From Blautia coccoides (GTDB lineage: Bacteria; Bacillota; Clostridia; Lachnospirales; Lachnospiraceae): a DNA stretch of 64,000 bases. Positions 1-7,851 of this stretch are shown here, piece after piece; the stretch's first letter is position 1; every line of letters begins with the position of its first letter. The stretch covers positions 1,429,001-1,493,000 of the forward strand of contig NZ_CP136422.1 of the NCBI RefSeq assembly GCF_034355335.1, in the 5' to 3' direction. Under the pieces are notes generated by a model that did not search any database, had not been told where the DNA came from, and worked only from the letters and a program-made list of their open reading frames with translations. The translations under genes and the position numbers were made by a program.

Positions 1-10
1 GTACGTGTAA

Positions 11-1087
11 ATGAGAGTGGATTTTGATAGGATAAAAGAGCGTATGACAGCTCTCTGGAACCATGAAATATTGGACAGGTGCTGTGTCAGCGTAATATAT
101 GAGGAGCCGGAAAAGAGACAGGCCATAGATGCTTTCCCGGTGGGCAGTGAAGACAGGATGAGGTACTGGACAGACCCGGAGATAGTGCTTCAAAGAAATC
201 TCAGTCATATGGACAATACTTATTATGCGGGAGATGCTTTCCCTCTGGTATCCCTGAATCTGGGACCTGCCGGCCATGCGGGGTTTGTAAAAAATATGAA
301 ATGGAGCTATGAACCCAGTACCATATGGTTCACGCCATTTATGCAGGACGAACTGAATCCGGAGAGGATCATTTTCGATGAAAACAGTTTCCTTTTTCAG
401 AAGACACTGGAGCATGCCAGATATTTCCGGGATGAGTGCAGGGGAGAATATCTTATCTCCATGCCGGATCTGGCGGGCAATATGGATGTTCTGGCTGCCC
501 TGAGAGGCTCACAGGAACTGTTGGTGGATTTTCTTGCAGAAGATGAAGCGGTCATCCGGGAATGCCTGGACAGGATACAGCGCATGTGGGAGGCCGGATT
601 GGAAGAGACATACAAAATTGTGGAAGACTGTAACCATGGAGGCAGTACAATAGGATGGCTGCGCACCTGGGCACCCGGGTTACACGGACAGATACAGTGT
701 GATATTTCCGTAATGTTTTCCAATGATATCTATGAAAAATACGCGAGAAGAGAGTTGGAGAAGCAGAGCGGATTTCTTGAATATCCTCTTTATCATTTCG
801 ACGGAATGGAGCAGATCCGGCATTTGGATACATTGCTGTCTGTTGAGAAGCTGCGTATGATCCAGTGGACCAGTGTGGTGGGACAGCCCTCGCCGCTGCA
901 GTTTATAGACCAGCTCAAAAAAATCCAGGAAAAGGGAAAAGGCCTTCTTCTGCTTTTAAAACCGGAAGAGATAGAGCCTGCCATGGAACAGCTTTCCTCC
1001 AAAGGCCTTTTTATTCTGGCGGAGGCTAAGAGCAGGGAGGAAGCAGACAGGATTGTAAAGATAGTAGAAAAAAATACCAGAGAATAA
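11..1087 (+). CDS. Uroporphyrinogen decarboxylase (URO-D) family protein
   Basis: A 358-residue cytoplasmic protein with the look of the URO-D superfamily that includes corrinoid methyltransferase-like proteins (family recognition by eye). Supporting stretches are the N-terminal RVDFDRIKERMTALW segment, a mid-protein SMPDLAGNMDVLAALRG segment, and a C-terminal barrel part with FDGMEQIRHLDTLLS and a glycine-rich KGKGLLLLL strand. It is not a true HemE: the canonical N-terminal arginine motif is not seen and no haem genes are nearby. The start is the first ATG in the window; only ten bases precede it, so the ribosome site and any upstream operon partner cannot be judged. It is followed by a terminator. 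Substrate unknown; demethylation or methyl transfer is only a family-level guess. Confidence 0.7.
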   Translation: MRVDFDRIKERMTALWNHEILDRCCVSVIYEEPEKRQAIDAFPVGSEDRMRYWTDPEIVLQRNLSHMDNTYYAGDAFPLVSLNLGPAGHAGFVKNMKWSYEPSTIWFTPFMQDELNPERIIFDENSFLFQKTLEHARYFRDECRGEYLISMPDLAGNMDVLAALRGSQELLVDFLAEDEAVIRECLDRIQRMWEAGLEETYKIVEDCNHGGSTIGWLRTWAPGLHGQIQCDISVMFSNDIYEKYARRELEKQSGFLEYPLYHFDGMEQIRHLDTLLSVEKLRMIQWTSVVGQPSPLQFIDQLKKIQEKGKGLLLLLKPEEIEPAMEQLSSKGLFILAEAKSREEADRIVKIVEKNTRE

Positions 1088-1103
1088 GAAATGTTGAGAA
1101 GGC

Positions 1104-1147
1104 AGCACCTGCGGCTCGGTAATATCCGGGCTGACAGGTGCTTTTTT
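1104..1147 (+). terminator. Intrinsic terminator after the URO-D-like gene
   Basis: AGCACCTG (1104-1111) pairs with CAGGTGCT (1135-1142), followed by a run of six T residues. Confidence 0.75.
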
Positions 1148-1228
1148 GTCTTGCAGAGAGAACCTGTGAAGCCCTGTGCCAGGTTTTTTAACTTGCATGT
1201 GGCGGTGAGGACTATTTATAATATCTGT

Positions 1229-1255
1229 GTAACTGCTCAGTACCCTCACAGTTAC
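1229..1255. repeat. Partial copy of the MITE-like terminal repeat
   Basis: These 27 bases match the left end of the element at 60566-60592 at 24 of 27 positions. Both contain a 7-bp hairpin, GTAACTG paired with CAGTTAC. Only the left end is present here; the internal palindromes and the right end are missing. Confidence 0.55.
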
Positions 1256-1283
1256 TGGAAAAAATTTATGTGAAATTATAAGA

Positions 1284-1308
1284 GAACCTTTTTATCACCT
1301 GGGGTATC
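1284..1308 (+). promoter_or_regulatory. Possible ECF-type promoter of the sigma/anti-sigma operon
   Basis: GAACC (1284-1288), a 16-base spacer and TATC (1305-1308) resemble the GGAAC / -TC layout of ECF sigma promoters. It lies about 115 bases ahead of an ECF sigma gene, which would fit autoregulation. The match is short, so this is tentative. Confidence 0.35.
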
Positions 1309-1422
1309 TAATTAATAACAATAGAGATAAGGCAAAAACAGAATCTATTGTGTACAAAAAACGGAGCTCACGTTTTTACAGCCGGCAGGATGACCCTGCC
1401 CGGTGTACGAAAAGGAGGAACC

Positions 1423-1905
1423 ATGCAGCAGCAGGAGTTTATACAAGCCGTCAGAGACGCGGAGACTACCATGTACCACGTGGCAATGTCCATTCTCAGA
1501 AATGAAGCGGACAGTGCAGATGCAGTGCAGGAAGCGCTTTTAAAGGCTTTTGAAAAATTAGATACCCTGAATGAAGAAAAATATTTCAGAACATGGCTGA
1601 CCCGTATTCTGATCCATGAGTGTTATCAGATCCAGCGCAAAAAGAAACGTCTGGTTCCTTACGAGGAGTATGTGGAGAGGGAGCCGGGGAAAGAGGATAA
1701 GCTATATACAGATCTCTATGACGCCATAGACGATCTGCCGGAAGACCTGCGTGTAGCGGTGACATTATTCTATATAGAAGGATTTTCTATTGCAGAGATT
1801 GCAAAGATGCTGGGCAGCAGGGAAAATACAGTGAAAACACGGCTTTACAGGGGAAGAAACCAGCTTAGGAAGATTCTTGGTGATAAGGAGGAAGCATTAT
1901 GTTAG
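1423..1905 (+). CDS. ECF-type RNA polymerase sigma factor
   Basis: A 160-residue sigma-70 family protein of extracytoplasmic-function type. Region 2 covers about residues 5-75 (VQEALLKAFEKLDTL, then YFRTWLTRILIHECY). Region 4 covers about 105-155 (LPEDLRVAVTLFYIEGFS, helix-turn-helix IAEIAKMLGSRENTVKTRL). The ATG at 1423 is chosen over an in-frame ATG at 1348 because AAAGGAGG lies directly upstream. Its end overlaps the start of the next gene by seven bases, so the two are translationally coupled. It should direct RNA polymerase to a small regulon, probably including its own operon, and be held inactive by the membrane-anchored partner encoded next. Confidence 0.93.
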   Translation: MQQQEFIQAVRDAETTMYHVAMSILRNEADSADAVQEALLKAFEKLDTLNEEKYFRTWLTRILIHECYQIQRKKKRLVPYEEYVEREPGKEDKLYTDLYDAIDDLPEDLRVAVTLFYIEGFSIAEIAKMLGSRENTVKTRLYRGRNQLRKILGDKEEALC

Positions 1906-3335
1906 AGCAGGGAAAATGGGGACAGGGAGCACCAAAGCCTTCAGAGGAATTTCATAACAGATTTGAGGAGAGTTTGAAACTGATAGAGAAAAAGGCAGAG
2001 AACGCAGGGGAGAAAGCATCTGCCGGCGCTGAGATCATCAGGATGGACAGGATGGAAAAACGAAGAATCGGGCGTTTGAAAAAAGCAGCAGTGGGTTGTA
2101 CCGCCGCTGCCGCTGCCATGGCAGTCTTTATCGGGGCCTGTTATCAGAATCCGGTGTGGGCTTCCAATCTGCCGCTGATCGGACATATATTTGAGAGAAT
2201 GGAAGGAAAACTCGCCTTCGGAGAAAATTATAAGGATTATGCGGAACCGCTGGATAAGGAAGCAGCAGAAAATCAGGAAAGCGGCGGCCAGGAAAGCGGG
2301 AAGGAAAACAGTGGACAGGAAAACAGCGGGCAGAGCAGCAGTGATCAGGACAGCAGTGCCGGAAAAGGGGCATTCACCAGGACAGTAGACGGCACTACGG
2401 TTAGCATGTCTGAGAGCTACTGCAGCGGCTCGGCTCTGTACCTTTCCCTCGTGATAGAATCAGAGGAACCGTTTCAGGATACCCTCCTGAATAGGAACGG
2501 ACAGCCATCTATCAGTGTGAGAACAACGGAAAATTACAGTTTTAATCCTCAGGAACAGTCTGACCTTGTCTATCTGGAAGGCGAGTTTTTGGATGAAAAT
2601 ACCTATGCAGGGGTTATGCGTATAGACCTGAACATGAAGAATACAGATAACAGCGAGCTGCAGGAAAAGGCCGCAGAGGCTGAGGCAAACGGAGAAGAAT
2701 TTATAGTTGACGCGGAAGTGCTGGATCAGTACAGCACCAAATTAGAGATACCGGAACAGTTCACCCTGAATTTGGACATCAGTCAGATCATAGGAGATTT
2801 GGCTAATCCAGATACCTTCAGTACAGGGTACACGGCGGAGGAACTGGAAGCCATGTCAGATGAAGAGTGGAACCGGGTCATGACAGAGGCAGAAAATGAA
2901 GGCGGCTGGAACAGCTTCCCAAACAGCCACGAAAACTGGTGGATGGAAGGCTCCTGGCAGTTTGAGCTTGATATCACTGCCGACCCTTCCAAGACCCAGA
3001 CTGCGGAGGTGGACCAGATGAATGAAGCCGGCGCAGGCATTGCTAATGTTGTTAAGACTCCCTTTGAGATCACAGTAAATGAGTTGTATGATGATGAAAC
3101 AAAAGGTGCGGATTATTTCCCGGTCATCCTGGATGCTCAGGGCAAAGTTATGGATGTTACAGCAGGCTCTGTGAACACCGTATCAGTGAAAAACCATGAT
3201 ACCTCCACAGTCTACGTCTACTTATGCGATTACGATGAGTATATGGATGAGCTGAAGGGTCGCAAGCAGGAGGATGGATTCAAAGGATTGATGGATGAAA
3301 AGGCAAAATTTGCCGCGGAAGTGCATTTTGACTAA
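1899..3335 (+). CDS. DUF4179-type membrane anti-sigma factor
   Basis: A 478-residue single-pass membrane protein. About 60 cytoplasmic residues come first, then one hydrophobic segment at about 64-84 (alanine-rich), then a DUF4179-like start of the extracellular part (NPVWASNLPLIGHIFERM). A low-complexity Gln/Ser/Gly/Glu linker follows at about 125-160, then a long beta-rich extracellular domain. Such proteins accompany ECF sigma genes in Firmicutes and are thought to sequester them. The seven-base overlap with the sigma gene supports the pairing. The signal sensed is unknown. No RseP-type protease gene is nearby. Confidence 0.82.
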   Translation: MLEQGKWGQGAPKPSEEFHNRFEESLKLIEKKAENAGEKASAGAEIIRMDRMEKRRIGRLKKAAVGCTAAAAAMAVFIGACYQNPVWASNLPLIGHIFERMEGKLAFGENYKDYAEPLDKEAAENQESGGQESGKENSGQENSGQSSSDQDSSAGKGAFTRTVDGTTVSMSESYCSGSALYLSLVIESEEPFQDTLLNRNGQPSISVRTTENYSFNPQEQSDLVYLEGEFLDENTYAGVMRIDLNMKNTDNSELQEKAAEAEANGEEFIVDAEVLDQYSTKLEIPEQFTLNLDISQIIGDLANPDTFSTGYTAEELEAMSDEEWNRVMTEAENEGGWNSFPNSHENWWMEGSWQFELDITADPSKTQTAEVDQMNEAGAGIANVVKTPFEITVNELYDDETKGADYFPVILDAQGKVMDVTAGSVNTVSVKNHDTSTVYVYLCDYDEYMDELKGRKQEDGFKGLMDEKAKFAAEVHFD

Positions 3336-3392
3336 CAGTTTTCGATAAAAAACATCTGTACAGAAAGTCAGATTTCTGTTCAGACCAGGGCA

Positions 3393-3436
3393 GGAGCCGC
3401 TTTGAACCGCCAAAACACGGGGAAAACGGCTCCTTT
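3393..3436 (+). terminator. Weak terminator-like hairpin after the anti-sigma gene
   Basis: GGAGCCG (3393-3399) pairs with CGGCTCC (3427-3433). The loop is long and only a few T residues follow, so termination would be inefficient. Confidence 0.35.
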
Positions 3437-3481
3437 CCCATGAAAATCCACAATTTTTCATCTGAATTTACAAATTAGAAC

Positions 3482-3510
3482 TTTATTTCTTAAAAGAAAT
3501 GTAGTATGAT
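3482..3510 (+). promoter_or_regulatory. Probable purA promoter
   Basis: TATGAT (3505-3510) is a good -10 box. The -35 at 17-base spacing (TTTATT, 3482-3487) is weak. An AGGAGG ribosome site and the purA ATG follow within 40 bases. Confidence 0.4.
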
Positions 3511-3546
3511 ACATGGGTACAAAAAGTTCATTAGGAGGAATAAAAA

Positions 3547-4830
3547 ATGGTAAAAGCAGTAGTAGGGGCTAACTGGGGAGATGAAGGTAAGGGTAAAATC
3601 ACTGACATGCTCGCACAGGAATCCGACATTATCGTAAGATTCCAGGGCGGTGCCAATGCGGGCCATACAATTGTAAACAATTACGGAAAATTTGCGCTCC
3701 ATACTCTTCCGTCCGGTGTGTTTTACGACCACACAACCAGTGTCATCGGAAACGGTGTTGCGCTTAATATCCCGGTACTGTTTAAAGAGATTCAGTCTAT
3801 TGTGGACAAGGGTGTACCTGCACCGAAGATTAAAGTTTCTGACCGCGCGCAGATCGTAATGTCCTATCATATCAAATTCGATGAATATGAGGAAGAGCGT
3901 CTGGCAGGAAAATCTTTTGGATCCACCAAGTCTGGAATCGCACCGTTTTATTCTGATAAATATGCAAAGATCGGTTTCCAGGTCAGCGAGCTGTTCGACG
4001 ATGATGCGGCACTGAAAGAAAAAGTGGAGCGTGTATGCGAGACTAAAAATGTGACCCTGGAGCATTTATACCACAAACCGCTTCTGAACCCGGATGATAT
4101 CATGAAGGAGTTAATGGAGTATAAAGAGATGATCGCCCCTTACGTGTGCGATGTCTCCCTGTATCTGTGGAATGCACTGAAAGAGGGAAAAGAAGTGCTT
4201 CTGGAAGGACAGCTTGGTTCCCTGAAGGACCCGGATCACGGTATTTACCCCATGGTTACATCCTCATCCACACTGGCTGCCTACGGCGCAGTGGGTGCAG
4301 GCATCCCGCCCTATGAGATCAAGAAGATCATCACAGTGTGCAAGGCTTATTCCAGCGCTGTAGGTGCAGGTGCTTTTGTATCTGAAATCTTCGGTGACGA
4401 GGCAGACGAGCTGAGAAGACGCGGCGGTGACGGCGGTGAGTTCGGCGCAACAACAGGGCGCCCAAGACGTATGGGATGGTTTGACTGTGTGGCTTCTAAA
4501 TATGGCTGCCGTATGCAGGGAACCACAGACGTGGCATTCACTGTTCTGGATGTACTGGGATATCTGGAAGAGATCCCGGTATGCGTGGCATACGATATTG
4601 ACGGTGAGATCACAACAGAGTTCCCCACAACAGGCAGACTGGAAAAGGCAAAACCGGTTCTGGAGACACTTCCGGGCTGGAACTGTGATATCCGCGGTAT
4701 CAGAAATTATGATGACCTTCCGGAGAACTGCCGCAGATATATTGAATTTGTGGAAGAAAAGATTGGTTTCCCCATCACTATGGTTTCCAATGGTCCAAGC
4801 CGTGAGGATATTATTTACCGCAATAAATAA
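3547..4830 (+). CDS. purA: Adenylosuccinate synthetase
   Basis: A 427-residue, full-length PurA. It catalyses the GTP-dependent joining of IMP and aspartate to give adenylosuccinate, the first committed step to AMP, in the cytoplasm. Seen in the sequence: the N-terminal GDEGKGKITD phosphate-binding loop (about residues 10-20), NAGHT (about 38-42), the GTP-side loop around KSFGSTKSGIAP, and the family motif ATTGRPRRMGWFD near residue 300. The start has AGGAGGA seven bases upstream. It is a single-gene unit with its own candidate promoter and a strong terminator, with no other purine genes nearby. Confidence 0.98.
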   Translation: MVKAVVGANWGDEGKGKITDMLAQESDIIVRFQGGANAGHTIVNNYGKFALHTLPSGVFYDHTTSVIGNGVALNIPVLFKEIQSIVDKGVPAPKIKVSDRAQIVMSYHIKFDEYEEERLAGKSFGSTKSGIAPFYSDKYAKIGFQVSELFDDDAALKEKVERVCETKNVTLEHLYHKPLLNPDDIMKELMEYKEMIAPYVCDVSLYLWNALKEGKEVLLEGQLGSLKDPDHGIYPMVTSSSTLAAYGAVGAGIPPYEIKKIITVCKAYSSAVGAGAFVSEIFGDEADELRRRGGDGGEFGATTGRPRRMGWFDCVASKYGCRMQGTTDVAFTVLDVLGYLEEIPVCVAYDIDGEITTEFPTTGRLEKAKPVLETLPGWNCDIRGIRNYDDLPENCRRYIEFVEEKIGFPITMVSNGPSREDIIYRNK

Positions 4831-4846
4831 AAATGCAATAGACAAC

Positions 4847-4893
4847 AATAAGAAACCGCTCCATTGGTTCATACAATGGGGCGGTTTCTTATT
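4847..4893. terminator. Strong terminator between purA and the convergent HAD gene
   Basis: A 19-bp stem (4847-4865 with 4875-4893, one G-U pair) surrounds a 9-base loop and is symmetric enough to act on both strands. It lies between two convergent genes. Confidence 0.85.
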
Positions 4894-4945
4894 TCATAGA
4901 GTGTGCTCATGCCGCAGGATATCGCATGTTATTGTGTACCTGCGG

Positions 4946-5779
4946 TTATTGCACATCGTATTCTTCCAACAGTTTTTGGATCGTCTCTTTCCGGCCTTTA
5001 AAATGTACAGCATTAATCCCCTGGGAACGGGCCTCTGCCACATTTTCCAGGACATCATCAATGAACACAGCTTTTTCAGGTTTAATATGAAAATCCTTTA
5101 GCAGCTTCTGATAGAATTCTGGTTCCGGCTTCAGCATTTTTACCTGCCAGGACATGTAACCGCCGTCCATCATATTCAGAAAGGCCATCTCTTCCCTGCA
5201 GCGCTCATACAGGGGCTGTGAAAAGTTGGACAGATAATAAATCTTGTACCCTCTTTTTTTCAGATATTTCAGCCAGTCCACTGTGTAAGAATAGGTATGT
5301 ATGACACCGCTCATCTTCGCGAATGTCTCACGAATTTCTTTTTCGTATTCCGGGTCATTATCAATAAAGGCCTGGAGAATTTCTTCTTCATTCCGCACAC
5401 CACGGTCAGCATCCGCCCAGTCGGGGCTGTCAAATACCGCATCCCCCACAGCCTGAATCGTTTCCGCACTGTACTTCATGCTTTTTAAAAATGTTTTCCA
5501 GTCATAACGGACCAGCACATTTCCAAGGTCAAAGATAAAGGTATCCACAGAAGAAGAGACGGTATCTATCTGAGGAATATCATTTTTCTGCCTTGTATAG
5601 CGGTATACAAGCAGGCAGGCATACAAAAACACGGGAACAAGTACCGTGCAGTAGATGGCGGCCAGCAGCATATTACGGGCATTTGGGCTGTGCGAAAGAG
5701 AAAAAATAAAAGCCAGGACGTACATGCCCAGAAGCAGTACGGCTCCAACCAGTGCGGCAATTTGTTTCAGCTTCTTCAC
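4946..5779 (-). CDS. HAD-superfamily phosphatase with N-terminal membrane anchor
   Basis: A 277-residue protein starting at GTG behind GGGAGG. Two hydrophobic segments at about residues 7-28 and 38-60 precede a HAD-IA phosphatase domain. The domain has FIFDLGNVLV (nucleophile Asp in a DLGN context, as in YihX-type sugar phosphatases), YYLSNFS (motif II Ser/Asn), a Lys near MLKPEPEFY (motif III) and VFIDDVLENV (motif IV acidic pair). All catalytic elements are present. The double membrane anchor is unusual for this mostly soluble group. Substrate unknown; phosphorylated sugars or nucleotides are the family norm. Monocistronic and convergent with purA. Confidence 0.85.
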   Translation of the reverse strand: MKKLKQIAALVGAVLLLGMYVLAFIFSLSHSPNARNMLLAAIYCTVLVPVFLYACLLVYRYTRQKNDIPQIDTVSSSVDTFIFDLGNVLVRYDWKTFLKSMKYSAETIQAVGDAVFDSPDWADADRGVRNEEEILQAFIDNDPEYEKEIRETFAKMSGVIHTYSYTVDWLKYLKKRGYKIYYLSNFSQPLYERCREEMAFLNMMDGGYMSWQVKMLKPEPEFYQKLLKDFHIKPEKAVFIDDVLENVAEARSQGINAVHFKGRKETIQKLLEEYDVQ

Positions 5780-5838
5780 TTCTTATTCTCCCTCCCATAG
5801 AATATCTTTAATTATAATGAGTTTTGAGGTATCCGTCA

Positions 5839-6834
5839 ATGTGCATAAATGCTCGAAATCAAAGAGAAAATCGACAATTTGTCCAATTTTCAGGCTATAC
5901 TTACCGAGAAATGGAGAATGATTTGCACATATTTTCCAAAATTTTCAAAGGAATTATGGAAGTTCAAACAGTTGGTGACACGGTGGACGGCAGGAAACTA
6001 TATCACGTGAGAATGGGGAATGAAAATGCCGCTGACAAGGTTTTGATCTTTGGGGGAATTCATGGAAGGGAGTATATGACCACCCAGCTTGTCATGGAAC
6101 AGATGGGAGAATTTGTGGAGAATCTGCTCCATGAGGACAGAACCTACAAGGGATATTCCTACAGTGAACTGTTGAAAGACCGGGCACTACATATTATTCC
6201 CATGGCCAATCCCGACGGGGTCACAGTCAGCCAATTCGGGGCAGAAGGCATGCAGTCTCCCGGGATCCGGGAACAGGTGTGGGAGATCGCCGACGAGGAT
6301 GGGGCCAGAATGCCCTGGAGGTCTTATTTTTGCCGCTGGAAATCCAATGCGGAGGGCGTGGATGTGAACCGGAACTTCGACGCTTTGTGGGAGGATTATG
6401 TGGATGGGATCGGAAGGCCTTCCAGGGAAAAGTACAAGGGAACTGCTCCGGAGAGTACCAGGGAGGCTCAGGCGCTGGTGAATCTCACAAAAAAAGAGAA
6501 TTTCAGCCGTACGGTCAGCTATCACTCCTCAGGCGGAGTCATATACTGGGCATTCGGACAGCAGGGGGAGCTGGCGGTCAGGACACAGGCTTTTGCCAAC
6601 CGGATCGCCGCTGTCACTGGATATGAGCCGGACGGCAATTACGAGGAGCTGGACCCCGCAGGATATAAGGACTGGGCGCTGCTGAAAATGGGAATCCCAA
6701 GCCTAACCATAGAGATCGGAAGAGCGGATTCCCCTCTTCCCCAGTCAGCTTACAAGAAGATCCTCCGGGAAAACAGAGGCGTGTGGGAGGAAATCCTGCT
6801 GGATATCATTGAAGAGAAAAAAAGAGACCATTGA
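5839..6834 (+). CDS. M14-family zinc carboxypeptidase
   Basis: About 331 residues of M14 metallopeptidase. Zinc ligands are in FGGIHGREYMTT (His and Glu of HxxE) and YHSSGG (third His). The substrate-binding NPDG and DVNRNFD motifs and the catalytic Glu in LTIEIG are all present. There is no signal peptide, so it should be cytoplasmic, as in MpaA-type murein-peptide hydrolases or related gamma-D-Glu-diaminopimelate peptidases; a role in peptidoglycan recycling is an inference. The ATG at 5839 is preferred because GAGG lies nine bases upstream and because GYTYREMENDL, before the later ATG at 5911, belongs to the family's N-terminal helix. Confidence 0.88.
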   Translation: MCINARNQRENRQFVQFSGYTYREMENDLHIFSKIFKGIMEVQTVGDTVDGRKLYHVRMGNENAADKVLIFGGIHGREYMTTQLVMEQMGEFVENLLHEDRTYKGYSYSELLKDRALHIIPMANPDGVTVSQFGAEGMQSPGIREQVWEIADEDGARMPWRSYFCRWKSNAEGVDVNRNFDALWEDYVDGIGRPSREKYKGTAPESTREAQALVNLTKKENFSRTVSYHSSGGVIYWAFGQQGELAVRTQAFANRIAAVTGYEPDGNYEELDPAGYKDWALLKMGIPSLTIEIGRADSPLPQSAYKKILRENRGVWEEILLDIIEEKKRDH

Positions 6835-6844
6835 AAAATGCGGG

Positions 6845-7729
6845 CTATTGCAATCGTCCGGACGTTTCCCGGCACAGGCGTATAAATTCATTGACATAGG
6901 GCAGAGCGGTTCTGTCTTTCCTTTGTACAATGTAGAAGACGCGTTTCATGGGCAGATCTGTGACTGGGCAGGCGTGGAGCCTGTGGCCGGATAGCTCCTG
7001 CCGGATCAACATTTTTGAGATAATGGAGATGCCTTTATTTTCTGCAACTGCTTCCTTCAGAGCATCAATATTGTGATACACATGACTTTTGGTGAGCGTG
7101 ATCCCCTGTTTGCTCAGTGCCCGTTCCAGTGCTGCGCGGGTACTGTTTCCCTCCTCCCGCAGCAGAAATAATTCATTCTCAAAATCTGCGATAGACAGAC
7201 TTTCCCGGCTGGCATAGGGATGCCGGGGACTGCAAATGGCCATGAAAGTATCATCCAGAAATGGAGTATACACAAGGCTGCTGTGGCTTCCCTTTGTCTC
7301 TGTGAGCATCACATCCAATTCTCCCTGGGCCAGCTTTTTTTCCATGAAATAAGAGTCATCAATGGTAAAATGTGTGCTGACATCAGGACAGATAATATGA
7401 TACGCCCGGATAATATCCTGCAGAAGGCAGGAGGCAGCGACCAGAGTGCTGCCGATATGTATTTGTTTCAGATGGAGTCCGAGAAGAGCGGACTCCATCT
7501 CTTTGTACAGATTGATGATCCTGGAGGCATAGTCCAGGAGCAGCAGGCCCGCTTCTGTAAGTCTGAGGTGTTTGCTCAGACGATCAAACAGACGGACATT
7601 GTAGGTCTTTTCAATCTCAGTGATGGCAAGGCTGACTGTGGACTGTGAAATATACAGATTCTGGGCTGCTGTACTCATATTGTTGCAGGCGGCAACCTCC
7701 AGAAATATGGTCATGTGTCGGAGCGTCAT
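6845..7729 (-). CDS. LysR-family transcriptional regulator
   Basis: A 294-residue LysR regulator: N-terminal winged helix-turn-helix (MTLRHMTIFLEVAACNNMSTAAQNL and SQSTVSLAITEIEK, residues 1-60), then a substrate-binding effector domain. GGAGG precedes the ATG. It is divergently transcribed from the ammonia-lyase-like/BCCT/OCD operon with about 120 bases between, the usual arrangement for a LysR activator of its neighbour. The effector is probably the imported amino acid betaine or its breakdown product (inference). Confidence 0.93.
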   Translation of the reverse strand: MTLRHMTIFLEVAACNNMSTAAQNLYISQSTVSLAITEIEKTYNVRLFDRLSKHLRLTEAGLLLLDYASRIINLYKEMESALLGLHLKQIHIGSTLVAASCLLQDIIRAYHIICPDVSTHFTIDDSYFMEKKLAQGELDVMLTETKGSHSSLVYTPFLDDTFMAICSPRHPYASRESLSIADFENELFLLREEGNSTRAALERALSKQGITLTKSHVYHNIDALKEAVAENKGISIISKMLIRQELSGHRLHACPVTDLPMKRVFYIVQRKDRTALPYVNEFIRLCRETSGRLQ

Positions 7730-7784
7730 TTGGAATCCTCCTTTTACTATTGGAAAAACTCATAACATAACCATATTTTAGTAT

Positions 7785-7813
7785 TTTACAAGAGTAAAAT
7801 CAAGTGCTATTAT
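7785..7813 (+). promoter_or_regulatory. Promoter of the lyase-BCCT-OCD operon
   Basis: TTTACA (7785-7790), 17-base spacer, TATTAT (7808-7813). It lies in the LysR/lyase intergenic region, so LysR sites are expected to overlap it. Confidence 0.6.
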
Positions 7814-7851
7814 GACCATAATAAATATAAATTCGGCCGGATTTGTAAAAT

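Noticed and set aside
4264..5101. Long open frames on both strands over the end of purA
   Set aside because: They lie in other frames of a well-supported gene, lack family features and run through the terminator.
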